The position numbers were made by a program, and so were the translations under genes. DNA of 50,270 nucleotides from Armatimonadota bacterium. Lineage in GTDB: Bacteria > Armatimonadota > UBA5829 > DTJY01. Positions 38,466 to 48,656 of this stretch are shown here, in pieces. The notes beneath the pieces were generated by a model that was given only the letters and a program-made list of their open reading frames with translations, made no database searches and was not told where the DNA came from. The stretch spans positions 1-50,270 of the forward strand of contig JARYMF010000017.1 of NCBI GenBank assembly GCA_029907255.1, written 5' to 3'. How positions within the stretch are numbered: position 1 is the stretch's first letter; each line of letters begins with the position of its first letter.

Positions 38466-39926
38466 ATGCTAGCTTACAAATTTCGTTGGCGTTATGTTAT
38501 CTTAATTGCTCTGATTCTGCAAGTCTGTTTTGCTTTAAAGTGTATTTCGGCTCCAAATTTGGATGCTGAGATTGCAAGCATCGTTGACCAAGCGCTTTCA
38601 GATTCGGTTCTAAGCCATGGTCTTCAAGGAGTGTTGATTGAGTCATTAAAAGATGGCCGTGTGGTTTACGAGAAAAACGCCGACCTTGTGTTTATTCCAG
38701 CATCAAACTTTAAGATTTTGGTTTCTGCCGTAGCATTGGATACACTTGGGCCAGACTATCGTTTTAAGACGTTCATTTTTGTCAACGGCCAAAAAATCAC
38801 TAATGGAGTGCTTAAGGGCGACTTAATCATAGAGGGCAGAGGCGACCCAGTTTTGAAATACGAACACCTTGAAAAGATTGCGGCGAAGTTAAAAGAAATC
38901 GGCATTAAGATAATCGAGGGAAATATCGTTGGCGACGACACGTGGTTCGACAGCATTCGGCTTGGCTGGGGGTGGTCATGGGATGACGAGCCTTACTACT
39001 ATGCTACTCAAATCAGCGCACTAAACCTCAATGAAAATATCATAGATGTGTGGGTCCGGCCAGGTGATAAGGTAGGCGAGCCTGCAGTGGTCGAGGTGCT
39101 GCCGCAAACTTCCTATGTGTTGGTGGTTAACGAATGTCGAACTTCAGTTGCAAAATCCGAGAAAACCATTTTCATTGACCGTCTTAGAGGAAAAAATGTG
39201 ATTCGTGTGACGGGAATGGTTCCACTTGACTACAAACCTGAGCGTCCTGAGGAAGCAATCACGATTGAGGAGCCAACGCTATTCACTTGTCATAGGTTGA
39301 TTGAGACTCTGCGTGCTCATGGAATTGAGGTAAAAGGTCAGGCTGTTCGCGGCAAGAAACCCGTGAGCGCACAATTTGTGATGTCATTAACATCGCCTCC
39401 GCTTTCTGAGATACTCCGGTTGCTTAATAAGCCGAGTGACAACCTAATCGCCGAGGTTTTGCTCAAGACGCTTGGCGCGGAGAGAAAGGGAAAAGGAAGT
39501 TCTAGTGCAGGAGAGCAAGTTGAACTCGAGTTTCTAAAGAAAATTGGCGCCGACATGACTGCTGTTAGTATTACAGATGGGTCAGGACTCTCGCGACATA
39601 ATTTAATTTCGCCCCGAAATCTTGTTATAATCCTTAAGCATATGTATAACCACAAGCATTCAAAGGTCTACCTGGATTCACTGCCGATAGCAGGGGTAGA
39701 TGGAACACTTCGAAAACGGATGAAAGGAACGCCGGCTGAGGGCAACGTACGTGCAAAGACGGGTTACGTTGGGATGGTTTGTACACTTTCTGGGTTTGTT
39801 ACCACAAGAAGTGGTGAGCCTCTTGTTTTCTCAATTATGTTTAACCATCATCTATGCCGTCACTCTGAGGCGATTGCGGTGATGGATAAAATAATGGCGG
39901 GGATTGCCGGCGTTGGTGATAAATGA
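38466..39926 (+). CDS. dacB: D-alanyl-D-alanine carboxypeptidase/endopeptidase, PBP4 type
   Basis: A 486-residue periplasmic penicillin-binding protein of peptidase family S13. A signal segment (about 8-29) precedes the catalytic motifs: S-x-x-K Ser80-N-F-Lys83, S-x-N Ser324-Asp325-Asn326, and KTG Lys431-Thr432-Gly433. A large inserted domain between the first two motifs marks it as PBP4 rather than PBP5. It trims or cleaves peptidoglycan peptides and overlaps the next gene by 4 nt. Confidence 0.92.
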   Translation: MLAYKFRWRYVILIALILQVCFALKCISAPNLDAEIASIVDQALSDSVLSHGLQGVLIESLKDGRVVYEKNADLVFIPASNFKILVSAVALDTLGPDYRFKTFIFVNGQKITNGVLKGDLIIEGRGDPVLKYEHLEKIAAKLKEIGIKIIEGNIVGDDTWFDSIRLGWGWSWDDEPYYYATQISALNLNENIIDVWVRPGDKVGEPAVVEVLPQTSYVLVVNECRTSVAKSEKTIFIDRLRGKNVIRVTGMVPLDYKPERPEEAITIEEPTLFTCHRLIETLRAHGIEVKGQAVRGKKPVSAQFVMSLTSPPLSEILRLLNKPSDNLIAEVLLKTLGAERKGKGSSSAGEQVELEFLKKIGADMTAVSITDGSGLSRHNLISPRNLVIILKHMYNHKHSKVYLDSLPIAGVDGTLRKRMKGTPAEGNVRAKTGYVGMVCTLSGFVTTRSGEPLVFSIMFNHHLCRHSEAIAVMDKIMAGIAGVGDK

Positions 39927-42025
39927 ATAGGTGGATTAGATATTTTCTTGCCTTTATTCTTCTCCTGTCTGTTTCTGGGCATGCTGGCGCTGTATATACA
40001 ATCAAGCCATCGCTGACGGAGACAGAGCTTCTCAGGCTTTACGTGGATATGTTGCGTAAGTATGTCAATTATGCCGAGAAGCAGTGGCATGCCGCATCGT
40101 TTCCAAACGCAGGATACTGGGGCAATGGCATAAGCGATGGTAATGAAGGCATCAGGGCGGTAGCAAATACAGCCCTGACCTATGCTGTTCTTGCAAAGCA
40201 TGCCGACAAATTAGCAAACGATGAACGTCTAGCATATATCTCGAGGGCTGCTTCTGGCATACGTTATGCTGTCGAGACTCACCTCACCGGAAAGCAGAAG
40301 TGCGTTGACGGCAGACAGTGGGGCAACTCATGGCAGTCTGCAATGTGGGCGGGAAACATCGGGTTTGCTGCTTGGATAATATGGGATGACCTCGACGATG
40401 ACCTCCGAACCTCGGTTGAACGTGTAGTCTCTTTTGAAGCAGACCGTTTCTTACACCTAAAGCCGCCCAGCAATCGCTGGGGTGATACCAAGGCAGAAGA
40501 AATCGGATGGAACCAAATTTGCATTTCTCTTGCTGCCAACATGTTTCCCAGTCACCCTAATGCATTAAAATGGAAAGAGAAATCTATCGAATATATGATG
40601 AATGTACTTTCTATACCTCAAGATGCACGAGATGAGCGGATTGTGGATGGCAAGCGGGTGAGGGACTGGGTATGCACAGTGAACGTTCATCCGGATTTCA
40701 CGCTCGAGAACCACGGCTTTTTTCATCCCACCTACACGATGGTAAGTCCCGCTGAGGTTGGCCAAGGTGGGCTTCTCTACGCATACGCACACCAGCCTAT
40801 TCCTGAGGCTGCAGGCCATCATCTCTTGGATAACTGGCGTTTGCTCCAAAATTTCATGCTTCCCTGTGGTTACTGGATTTATCCGCAAGGCATGGATTGG
40901 GCGCTCAATAGTGATGGGCACATTCACTATCTTGCCTGGCTTGCCACTTATGCCAAGGATCCTCTTGCCGCTGGGATGGAAAAAAGGGTGGCACAATATA
41001 TCGCTGGCCATCAAACAATTCACAAGGATGGACGCTTCGCGGGTCCGGCGTCAAGATTGGGCTTTGCAAGGGAAGCCGTTACAGCAGAGCGCCTGTCCTA
41101 CTCATACCTTTACCACAAGATTGTTGGTTCTGGACCTGAGAATGAAGGCACAATTGACCAGATGAATCTCAAAGGGGTGCGCAGATACCCTTTAATAGAC
41201 GTCATAACCCACCACACGTCTAATAAATTTGCCTCATTCTCTTGGAAAAACAAAATTATGGGTTTGGTGATGCCTATTGGGTTTAATCATGGCGCAAATC
41301 CCTATTTCTGTACGCCGTTTATAAATGGTCTTGTCGGAAACTTCATTATTAAGAATGTTGAAAGCCGCAAAGCTCAGGTGGTTGAGCGCACATGGCGGCG
41401 GCTCGAGGATGGTTTTGAAACAAGCGGCACTCTTCTTCTCGGCAATGGCCTGTTAAAACAAGAAATCAAGCTCATCTCAATTGGTGATAAAACTGTAGTA
41501 TACATGGACAAGGTTACCGCTCAATCGCCGGTGGCAGTTCTGAAAGAGTTTGGCGTCCCTGTGGGCATCGAGAATGACGAGTTCACAGGCAACCAGCGAA
41601 CTTTGTACTATGAGGGCGGGGAGAAAACAATTCTTGGTCCAAAAACAGCAGAGCTTATCCGCATTCCAGGCAGGTGGGCAAATGTTGATGGGCGGCTTGG
41701 CATGGTCGTGGTTCTCGGTTCTGGCATAGCGTATGATGACGTGGCAGCATACAACCGAGACGGTGCGCGAGAGGATATCCTTTACGGTTCATATTCAGAC
41801 ATAGAGCGTGAATTTAAGACAGGCGAGGAAGTTGCCCGTCGGATTGTTATATTCTTTACAGAAGTCAAGCCCGATGAGACGGCTAGACTTGCTAAGGCTG
41901 TCAAATTAGAAAAGGATGCGGAAGGCAATCAAGTGCTTGTCCTCAAGCTTCCAGAAAAAGTATGCATTAAGGTTGAGAGAATTTGGAGCAAAGGCTCAAG
42001 TATCTCATATCAACAGACGAGATAA
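39923..42025 (+). CDS. Secreted alpha/alpha-toroid protein, possible polysaccharide lyase
   Basis: A 700-residue exported protein (signal peptide about 1-23). The first 380 residues are rich in helices and aromatic residues (AGYWGNG, WGNSWQSAMWAGNIG, NRWGDTKAEEIGWNQ, ENHGFFHPTY). The remainder is beta-rich. This layout recalls heparinase/PL8-like lyases with an alpha/alpha toroid and beta sandwich, and the Asn-His pair in ENHGFF would suit a lyase. The family is not secure. Its 4-nt overlap with the PBP4 gene couples it to cell-wall functions, perhaps a glycan-degrading role. Confidence 0.5.
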   Translation: MNRWIRYFLAFILLLSVSGHAGAVYTIKPSLTETELLRLYVDMLRKYVNYAEKQWHAASFPNAGYWGNGISDGNEGIRAVANTALTYAVLAKHADKLANDERLAYISRAASGIRYAVETHLTGKQKCVDGRQWGNSWQSAMWAGNIGFAAWIIWDDLDDDLRTSVERVVSFEADRFLHLKPPSNRWGDTKAEEIGWNQICISLAANMFPSHPNALKWKEKSIEYMMNVLSIPQDARDERIVDGKRVRDWVCTVNVHPDFTLENHGFFHPTYTMVSPAEVGQGGLLYAYAHQPIPEAAGHHLLDNWRLLQNFMLPCGYWIYPQGMDWALNSDGHIHYLAWLATYAKDPLAAGMEKRVAQYIAGHQTIHKDGRFAGPASRLGFAREAVTAERLSYSYLYHKIVGSGPENEGTIDQMNLKGVRRYPLIDVITHHTSNKFASFSWKNKIMGLVMPIGFNHGANPYFCTPFINGLVGNFIIKNVESRKAQVVERTWRRLEDGFETSGTLLLGNGLLKQEIKLISIGDKTVVYMDKVTAQSPVAVLKEFGVPVGIENDEFTGNQRTLYYEGGEKTILGPKTAELIRIPGRWANVDGRLGMVVVLGSGIAYDDVAAYNRDGAREDILYGSYSDIEREFKTGEEVARRIVIFFTEVKPDETARLAKAVKLEKDAEGNQVLVLKLPEKVCIKVERIWSKGSSISYQQTR

Positions 42026-42156
42026 ATGTTTTGATGGTCTATCGCAAGCCATTCAAAACGGCTCGTTATAAAAGCCGCCTAATATTTAGCCGCAATATAT
42101 TGCTTTCAGAAACTTCAAGCACAAATTGCATCGCTAGTTGAGTTTTCACATATTGT

Positions 42157-42185
42157 TTGACAGTCCCCATTCTGTATGCTAGTAT
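42157..42185 (+). promoter_or_regulatory. Promoter TTGACA-N17-TAGTAT
   Basis: A perfect -35 lies at 42157-42162 and TAGTAT at 42180-42185. It precedes the UPF0182 gene and excludes the upstream in-frame ATG at 42176. Confidence 0.65.
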
Positions 42186-42235
42186 TGTGCAGCTTCCTGG
42201 GTAAGTATCCCTTAAACCAGAAGCAGGAGGTTTAC

Positions 42236-44974
42236 ATGCGCCGTGGAATTTGGGCATTAATCGTCGTTGTTGTAATACTTTTCATTATTTTTGGTAGTTC
42301 CATTGCGAGATTTTACACCGACTGGCTGTGGTTTGGCGAGGTCGGCTACACGAGCGTATTTCTGACGCGACTTCTCACCCAATTAGTTCTGGGCATTGTT
42401 GTTGGGGCATTTTCATTTTTCTTTGTCTATTTCAATCTTTGGTTGGCACGGCGTCTAGCGCCTCCAATCCCCGAGCGTTACGTTACTAGTCAGTTCCGCC
42501 GCCAGTTCGGTAGAATCGCCAAGATAGGTTTCACTGTACTTCTTCTTGGTTTAACCTTAGCTGTGAGCTTAATCATAGGTGGTACAGCTTCGCGCTCATG
42601 GCTTAGCTATCAGATGTTTACTCATCCGATTTCATTTGGCACCTTAGATCCGATATTCAATCGGGATATCGGATTCTATGTGTTCAAACTCGGCTTCCTG
42701 GAGCAAATTTATGGATGGCTTTTGGCGGTGTTTATACTTGCTTTTATTGGCACTACTTTGGTTAGTTATGCTGATAAGGCAATTGAGTTTCTTGCAGGAA
42801 CACCCAGATTTATGCCGCATGTAAAAGCCCATCTTTCATTTCTGTTTTCGCTCATATTGTTTGCAAAAGCATGGGGTTATCGCCTTGATGCGTATAATCT
42901 TCTTTATTCGCCATATGGGGTAGTCTTCGGTGCGGGTTTTACAGATGTCCATGCGAGATTGCTGGCGTACAATGTTCTTTCTGTAGTAGCTGTGATTGCA
43001 GGTCTAATAGCGCTGGTTAATATATACCGCCGAGGGATTGTTTTACCGCTGGCGGCATTAGGGGTATTGGTGGCTGCTTCGTTTTTACTGGGGGTTTTGT
43101 ATCCGGCGTTCGTTCAACAGGTTTATGTTAAACCTAACGAAATAAAAAATGAGTCGAGGTATATTCGTTATAACATTGGATCTACACGGAAAGCTTTCAA
43201 CTTGGACAAGATTATTGTGCGCAACTTTCCAGCTTCTGAGATTCTCACTCCCCAAGATATAGAACAAAATCGCGCCACCATAAATAGCATTCGCCTTTGG
43301 GACTACCGGCCGCTTCGCCAGACTTACAGTCAGCTTCAGGAGCTAGGTCCATATTACAAAATTGAGAATGTGGATGTCGACCGCTATGTGATAGATGGCT
43401 ATTTGCGACAAGTGATGCTTGCGGCTCGAGAGCTTGTGCCCCCGCCGCCAACTACAGCAGCCGGGTCTTGGGTAAATCAACATTTCCAATATACCCATGG
43501 CTATGGAGCAGTAATGAGCCCTGTGAACACAATTACCGAAGAGGGTCAGCCTGAATTTTTCATCGAGGGTATTCCTCCTACTTCGAAAGTTGGCATAGAG
43601 ATTACTCGACCGCAGATATATTTTGGGGAATTGACCATTGATTATGTTATTGGCAACTCAGCAACAAAGGAATTTGATCATCCAGCTGAGCGCGAACAAG
43701 TCTACACCAGATACAGTGGCAAAGGCGGTATACCTGTAGGCAGTTATTTGCGGCGAATGGCTTTCTGGCTTCGATTTGGTGATGTTAATTTAATCTTGAG
43801 AAACCCAATTACATCTCAAAGCCGCTTGATGTTTCGGAGAGATATTCAAACACGGGTTAACACTATATTCCCATTTCTAGTTTACGACCCAGACCCATAC
43901 CTTGTGATTTCGAATGGCAAGCTCTACTGGATGTTAGACGCCTATACTGCTACTTCGAGGTATCCATACTCGACCCCAACGCGCGTTGGCAACCTCTATG
44001 GCGCAAACTACGTTAGAAATGCGGTTAAGATTGTAATTGACGCTTACAATGGTACGGTAGACTATTACATTGCTGACGAAAACGATCCCATAATCCGAAG
44101 TTACGCCAGTATATTTAAGGGCGTTTTCAAGCCAATTAGCCAAATGCCGCCGGATCTTCATGCGCACATCAGATATCCCGAGCTTCTCTTCCGTGTGCAG
44201 TCTGAAATGATGCTTGCGTATCACACACAAGATGTTCAAGTTCTATATACAAAAAGCGATTTGTGGGCAATACCGAATGAGATTGTCGGAACAACTGGTG
44301 AGCCTTCGCAAATGGAGCCATACTACGTTGTCATGGCGCTTCCGGGTGAAGCGAAAGAGGAATTTCTTATAATGATTCCTTTTACTTTCGTTGGGAAAGA
44401 CAACATGGTAGCATGGATGGCGGCACAAAGTAATCCCACCCGAGTCGTGCTATATCAGTTCCCAAGAAAGGAATTGGTCTACGGCCCAGCTCAAATTGAA
44501 ACAAGAATCAACCAGGATGCGGCAATATCTCAGCTTCTTACGCTGTGGAGTAGAGAAGGCTCGCGAGTAAATCGAGGCAACCAGCTGGTTATCCCCATTG
44601 GCCAATCAATTATATATGTGAAACCTTTGTATCTTGAATCGGAGTCAAGCAAGATTCCTGAGCTAAAACGGGTGATTGTTGCCCATGGAAACCGACTTGT
44701 AATGGGCGAAACGCTGGATGAAGCTCTTGCAAAACTTCTAGGCATCAAAGCACCTGCTCAATTGGAAGCCAGAGCAGTCACTGGACAAGCAGGGCCTCCT
44801 TCAGCACTGGCTGTACCAGCGGATGTTGGCAAGCTGGTGCAGGAGGCCGCGAACTATTTTGAACGGGCAAAGGAATTACAGCGTCAAGGCGATTGGGCGG
44901 GTTACGGCGAGCAAATGAACAAGCTGGAACAAACATTGAAGCGTCTCCGAGAGGTCACTGGAGCAAGTAGGTAG
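42236..44974 (+). CDS. UPF0182-family membrane protein
   Basis: A 912-residue protein. The ATG at 42236 follows AGGAGG; the longer frame starts inside the promoter. About seven transmembrane helices lie in the first 300 residues. They contain the family signature with aromatic residues (FYTDWLWFGEVGYTSVF) and are followed by a large extracytoplasmic domain and an acidic, helical C terminus. UPF0182 proteins are found in Actinobacteria, Cyanobacteria and other Terrabacteria. Their function is unknown. Nothing in the flanks explains its role. Confidence 0.85.
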   Translation: MRRGIWALIVVVVILFIIFGSSIARFYTDWLWFGEVGYTSVFLTRLLTQLVLGIVVGAFSFFFVYFNLWLARRLAPPIPERYVTSQFRRQFGRIAKIGFTVLLLGLTLAVSLIIGGTASRSWLSYQMFTHPISFGTLDPIFNRDIGFYVFKLGFLEQIYGWLLAVFILAFIGTTLVSYADKAIEFLAGTPRFMPHVKAHLSFLFSLILFAKAWGYRLDAYNLLYSPYGVVFGAGFTDVHARLLAYNVLSVVAVIAGLIALVNIYRRGIVLPLAALGVLVAASFLLGVLYPAFVQQVYVKPNEIKNESRYIRYNIGSTRKAFNLDKIIVRNFPASEILTPQDIEQNRATINSIRLWDYRPLRQTYSQLQELGPYYKIENVDVDRYVIDGYLRQVMLAARELVPPPPTTAAGSWVNQHFQYTHGYGAVMSPVNTITEEGQPEFFIEGIPPTSKVGIEITRPQIYFGELTIDYVIGNSATKEFDHPAEREQVYTRYSGKGGIPVGSYLRRMAFWLRFGDVNLILRNPITSQSRLMFRRDIQTRVNTIFPFLVYDPDPYLVISNGKLYWMLDAYTATSRYPYSTPTRVGNLYGANYVRNAVKIVIDAYNGTVDYYIADENDPIIRSYASIFKGVFKPISQMPPDLHAHIRYPELLFRVQSEMMLAYHTQDVQVLYTKSDLWAIPNEIVGTTGEPSQMEPYYVVMALPGEAKEEFLIMIPFTFVGKDNMVAWMAAQSNPTRVVLYQFPRKELVYGPAQIETRINQDAAISQLLTLWSREGSRVNRGNQLVIPIGQSIIYVKPLYLESESSKIPELKRVIVAHGNRLVMGETLDEALAKLLGIKAPAQLEARAVTGQAGPPSALAVPADVGKLVQEAANYFERAKELQRQGDWAGYGEQMNKLEQTLKRLREVTGASR

Positions 44975-45025
44975 GGACTTTGAAATAGTCCACCTGTGTG
45001 ATATTTTTACCGCAGTGTCAAAGAT

Positions 45026-45211
45026 ATGAGAAGCGACAAGATTACCGAGTTTCTTACAGTTTTGATATTTGCGATGCTGGTAGGTGGGGCAGCTATGCTC
45101 ACGATTCTCTACTTAGAAGGAATCTTCCGTGCGGTGGCGCTTATTGTGATAATTGCTGCAACCATTGGCTCGTGGAGTTATCTTCGCAAACGATTTGGTA
45201 GGTATGACTAG
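45026..45211 (+). CDS. Small two-helix membrane protein
   Basis: A 61-residue protein, MRSDKITEFLT..., with two hydrophobic segments (about 8-30 and 33-51) and a basic tail. It follows the UPF0182 gene by 51 bp on the same strand and may be co-expressed. No SD of note and no recognised family. Confidence 0.5.
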   Translation: MRSDKITEFLTVLIFAMLVGGAAMLTILYLEGIFRAVALIVIIAATIGSWSYLRKRFGRYD

Positions 45212-45227
45212 CAAGTTAATGTGAGAC

Positions 45228-46796
45228 TTAACGGCGGAAGCGCTGTGAGATAAGCCTCCAGACCTCAGCAGCCTCGTCAACTTTTAACAATGCTATCATC
45301 GCAATATAGGCTACAACTGCTAGCGTTGTTGATGCCAAAACACCAATCAATGCTCCGCTCGGCGTGTTTGTATTTATTGCCGAACCTACATTTTTGAAGA
45401 CAACCCATGCGACTGCACCGGCAACCGCCGAGGAAATGCATACCTTTATAAATGAACGAAGAATGAGTCCTCCGTTGATGCCATTCAATCTTCTTCTCAA
45501 AAGTTCAAGCAAAACTACCATGTTTAGAATAGCTGCCACAGACGTAGCCAGCGCCAATCCCCCATGTCCGAAAGGCTTCATAAAAAGCCAGTTCATTGGG
45601 ATAAAGATTATGGTCATGATGGTGCCCACTACGACTGGTACAACTGTATCTTGGAGGGCGTAAAAGCCGCGGGTTATAATTGCTTGCCCAGACCAAGCTG
45701 CAATACCGATAGCATACATCGCCAACGCGTATCCAACATATGGTGCGTCGGCCGAGGTAAATTGCCCATGTTGGAACAGCATGCGCACAATGGGGGTTGC
45801 GAGGACTATCATTAAGATTGACGACGGTACTGTGAGCAGCAGTATTCCTCGGAGGCCAAAGTTCACGCTTGAGCGAAGCTGAGCAATTTCTTTCCTTGCA
45901 GCTTGTTCTGCAAGGGTGGGGAACAACGCCACTGCTGAAGCTTGCGCAAAAACTCCGAGGGGCATTTGCATAAGCCGGTTAGCGTAACTGAGTGCGGCAA
46001 CTGCTCCTTCCTCTAAAAATGTGGCGAACCATCGGTTGAAGATAACGTTCACGTATGGTAATGAGAGGCCGAGAAGCACTGGTAGCGCAAGCTTCCCAAC
46101 TTTTTTTACTCCAGGGTGTCGCAAATTTAGACTTGGCCGAAATTGCACACCAAGTTTGCGTACGACAATTATCTGCAAGACGAAGTTGCCAAGAAAAGCG
46201 CCTACTAATGCACCCCATGTAAGACTCGATATGCCTAACTTGGAAGCAAAGAAGACCCCGCCAGATATAATGCATATATTGTAAATTATCGGACCGAGAG
46301 CAGGCGCAAGAAAATGCTGACGGGAGTAAAGGGTTCCAATTATGAGGCCGCCTATAAAAAAGAACAGCTGTGCCGGCAAGACGATTCTCGTCAATAGGAT
46401 AGTAATTTCCAAGAGGTTCCGATGCTCTCGTGCGAATCCAGGAGCTACTAGTGGCACCAGTTGGGGGGTAAATATCTCGAATAAAAGAATCAAACATGCG
46501 AGAACAATAAATATTAGCGTTCCAATGACGCTAAATATTTTCCAAGCTTCATCCTTTTCTCCTTTGGTCCAATATTCTGTGAAGACTGGAATGAATGCAC
46601 TGCTCAGCGCTCCGCTTGAGAGCAGGAAATAGAGCAGGTCAGGAAGGTTGAAAGCCACCCCATATGCGCTTACCAAGCCCCCTGCGCCAAACTGGTTTGC
46701 GATAACCATTTCACGCACTAGGCCTAGAAGCCTGCTCACGAATATGGCCGCCATCATGATTCCAGCGGCCTTTGTAACCGTCTTAGTCGTTGACAT
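45228..46796 (-). CDS. murJ: Lipid II flippase MurJ
   Basis: A 522-residue MOP-superfamily flippase with about 14 transmembrane helices, which moves lipid II across the inner membrane. The ATG at 46796 (MSTTKTVTKAAGIMM) is preferred; an upstream TTG at 46838 has no SD. Family blocks are SRLLGLVREMVIANQFGAG, SSGALSSAFIPVFTEY and FYALQDTVVPV. It converges on the small membrane protein gene with a gap of 16 bp. Confidence 0.92.
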   Translation of the reverse strand: MSTTKTVTKAAGIMMAAIFVSRLLGLVREMVIANQFGAGGLVSAYGVAFNLPDLLYFLLSSGALSSAFIPVFTEYWTKGEKDEAWKIFSVIGTLIFIVLACLILLFEIFTPQLVPLVAPGFAREHRNLLEITILLTRIVLPAQLFFFIGGLIIGTLYSRQHFLAPALGPIIYNICIISGGVFFASKLGISSLTWGALVGAFLGNFVLQIIVVRKLGVQFRPSLNLRHPGVKKVGKLALPVLLGLSLPYVNVIFNRWFATFLEEGAVAALSYANRLMQMPLGVFAQASAVALFPTLAEQAARKEIAQLRSSVNFGLRGILLLTVPSSILMIVLATPIVRMLFQHGQFTSADAPYVGYALAMYAIGIAAWSGQAIITRGFYALQDTVVPVVVGTIMTIIFIPMNWLFMKPFGHGGLALATSVAAILNMVVLLELLRRRLNGINGGLILRSFIKVCISSAVAGAVAWVVFKNVGSAINTNTPSGALIGVLASTTLAVVAYIAMIALLKVDEAAEVWRLISQRFRR

Positions 46797-46884
46797 CAGG
46801 GATATTGAGGATTTGGGGCGCTTGCAATAGAGCGACAAGTTTTAATCATCTTGTGCATTGCTTTTTTCCGCCCCAGGCTTTTTC

Positions 46885-46914
46885 AGTATAAGTTTACATC
46901 TAGTGTCATGTCAA
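46885..46914 (-). promoter_or_regulatory. murJ promoter TTGACA-N18-TATACT
   Basis: Minus strand: -35 at 46914-46909 and -10 at 46890-46885. The same -35/-10 pair with the same spacing precedes murA. Confidence 0.6.
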
Positions 46915-47092
46915 TGAGCGCTCTAGACAGTTGTATACTACTTTAAAATACGAGTTAGCTTTTAAAATATTTTTATTTTGCTCGTGTCTCTATATCTATC
47001 AGCTGAAACTTCTGAGCGCATTTCGAAATTTCCAAGCATGATTTTGTGACCGATAGCGTTGTTTTAAGTTTGACGCTTAGGCTTGCTAAAAC

Positions 47093-47121
47093 TTGACGCA
47101 AGTTGCTACTGCGATTATAAT
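47093..47121 (+). promoter_or_regulatory. Promoter TTGACG-N17-TATAAT
   Basis: -35 at 47093-47098 and a perfect -10 at 47116-47121. Transcription from about 47128 excludes the earliest in-frame start at 47093 and supports the TTG at 47168 for the glycosyltransferase. Confidence 0.65.
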
Positions 47122-47167
47122 CTTGCAGACCGCGAGGCTAAATACGACCAGTTCCAGGAGCGAATTT

Positions 47168-47923
47168 TTGCAGGTTGTCAAAAATAGTCCATATCTTTCA
47201 GTGGTTATCCCGGCTTACAATGAGGAGGCAAGGATAACTGATACCCTCCTGCACGTTGTTGAATACCTTGATGCTCAGCCCTATACTTTTGAGGTCTTGG
47301 TAGTTGATGACGGTAGCACTGACAACACGCTTTCCGCTGTGCAAAAGTTTGCAGAAACCAGGCCTTCTGTTAGAGTTATTCACTATAAACCAAATCGTGG
47401 AAAGGGCTACGCTGTCCGAGTTGGTGTTCTTGCAGCCGAGGGTGAGTATATTCTATTCGCGGATGCTGATTTAGCGACCCCAATAGAAGAACTAGGCGGT
47501 TTCTGGGAGCATATATCTGCAGGCGTTGACGTGGTAATTGCATCTCGGCCGCTGAAAGAATCCAGGTTAGTTCAACGCCAGCCATTCTACCGCGAGTGGG
47601 CAGGCCGGGCATTCAACCATGTTGTAAGAATATTTGCAGTTCGAGGCATTCATGATACCCAATGTGGATTCAAGCTTTTTCGCCGCGATGTTGCCAGAGA
47701 GGTGTTCTCACGCTGCACGCTTGAAGGCTTCTCATTCGATATAGAAGTTCTCCACTTAGCGCAGCGGCTAGGTTATTTAATTGTAGAAGCTCCTGTTCAC
47801 TGGTACCACCGAGAGGGGTCAAAGGTTAGGCTCCTTCACGATGGTTTGAAAATGTTGGTTGATATAATCAGATTGCGCTGGAGACATCGTCGGCTGAATC
47901 GGTGCTCGTGCAATGAAGACTAA
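47168..47923 (+). CDS. Family 2 glycosyltransferase, dolichyl-phosphate glucose synthase-like
   Basis: The TTG at 47168 follows AGGAG (47156-47160), giving 251 residues. The GT-A fold motifs are VVIPAYNEE, VVDDGSTDNT, the D-x-D metal site in FADADLATP, and QCGFKLFRRD. The closest match is to polyprenyl-phosphate glucosyl/mannosyltransferases. It overlaps the methyltransferase gene by 11 nt, suggesting a lipid-linked sugar pathway. Confidence 0.85.
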   Translation: MQVVKNSPYLSVVIPAYNEEARITDTLLHVVEYLDAQPYTFEVLVVDDGSTDNTLSAVQKFAETRPSVRVIHYKPNRGKGYAVRVGVLAAEGEYILFADADLATPIEELGGFWEHISAGVDVVIASRPLKESRLVQRQPFYREWAGRAFNHVVRIFAVRGIHDTQCGFKLFRRDVAREVFSRCTLEGFSFDIEVLHLAQRLGYLIVEAPVHWYHREGSKVRLLHDGLKMLVDIIRLRWRHRRLNRCSCNED

Positions 47924-48656
47924 TGAGCTTGCCAAGATGCATGCTCTCGATAAAACGCATTGGTGGTTTCTTGGACGTCGCTATTTGCTACGTTCTATGC
48001 TCCCCATGCTTGGCAAACCTGATGCTCTTATCCTCGACGCTGGATGCGGCACGGGGCTTGCGGCAAGCGAGCTCAGCTCTCTTGGCAAAGTTGTCGCCAT
48101 GGATGTTTGCGATGAAGTCTTCAGACTTAAAGAATGGAAGACGATTGGAGTTCCGTGTGTTGGTTCTGTCTTAGAAATCCCTTTTCAAGACTCCAGCTTT
48201 GATTTAGTCGTTGCGCTTGATGTATTGGAGCACGTTTCCGACGATAATATGGCGGTTCGCGAGCTCTACCGCGTGTGCAAACCCGGTGGGATTGCCTTAA
48301 TAACAGTTCCCGCATACCAATGGCTTTGGAGTTCGCATGACGAAGCAATCGGCCATAAAAGGAGATACTCTGCTGCATTGTTGTCTCGTTGTGTTACCAA
48401 TGCCGGATTTGGTGTCCGAAAGCTTTCTTATGCTGTGTCTAGCGTTCTTGTGATAGCAATGGCATTCAGGTTTGCACGCCGTATCATTGGTAAGCCGTCC
48501 GGGGAAAGCGATTTAGCTCCAACGCCACACCTAATAAACAAAGTTTTAGCATTACTAATGCGCGCCGAAGCTTTTCTTCTCCGATATATAAGCCTGCCAT
48601 TCGGCCTATCGGTTCTCGTGATTGCAGAGAAGCCACAGCATATAGAGGTCGAATAG
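47913..48656 (+). CDS. SAM-dependent class I methyltransferase
   Basis: A 247-residue enzyme of methyltransferase family 11. The SAM loop LILDAGCGTG is near residue 40, the acidic residue of motif II is in VAMDVCDE, motif IV is DLVVALDVLEHV near 92, and a Gly-rich LYRVCKPGG follows. A hydrophobic helix near 175-190 may contact the membrane. The substrate is unknown; the adjacent glycosyltransferase hints at a glycolipid or a polyprenyl intermediate. Confidence 0.85.
   Translation: MKTNELAKMHALDKTHWWFLGRRYLLRSMLPMLGKPDALILDAGCGTGLAASELSSLGKVVAMDVCDEVFRLKEWKTIGVPCVGSVLEIPFQDSSFDLVVALDVLEHVSDDNMAVRELYRVCKPGGIALITVPAYQWLWSSHDEAIGHKRRYSAALLSRCVTNAGFGVRKLSYAVSSVLVIAMAFRFARRIIGKPSGESDLAPTPHLINKVLALLMRAEAFLLRYISLPFGLSVLVIAEKPQHIEVE

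Noticed and set aside
47093-47167. N-terminal extension of the glycosyltransferase to 47093
   Set aside because: That start coincides with the -35 box of a good promoter; the SD-preceded TTG at 47168 is better.
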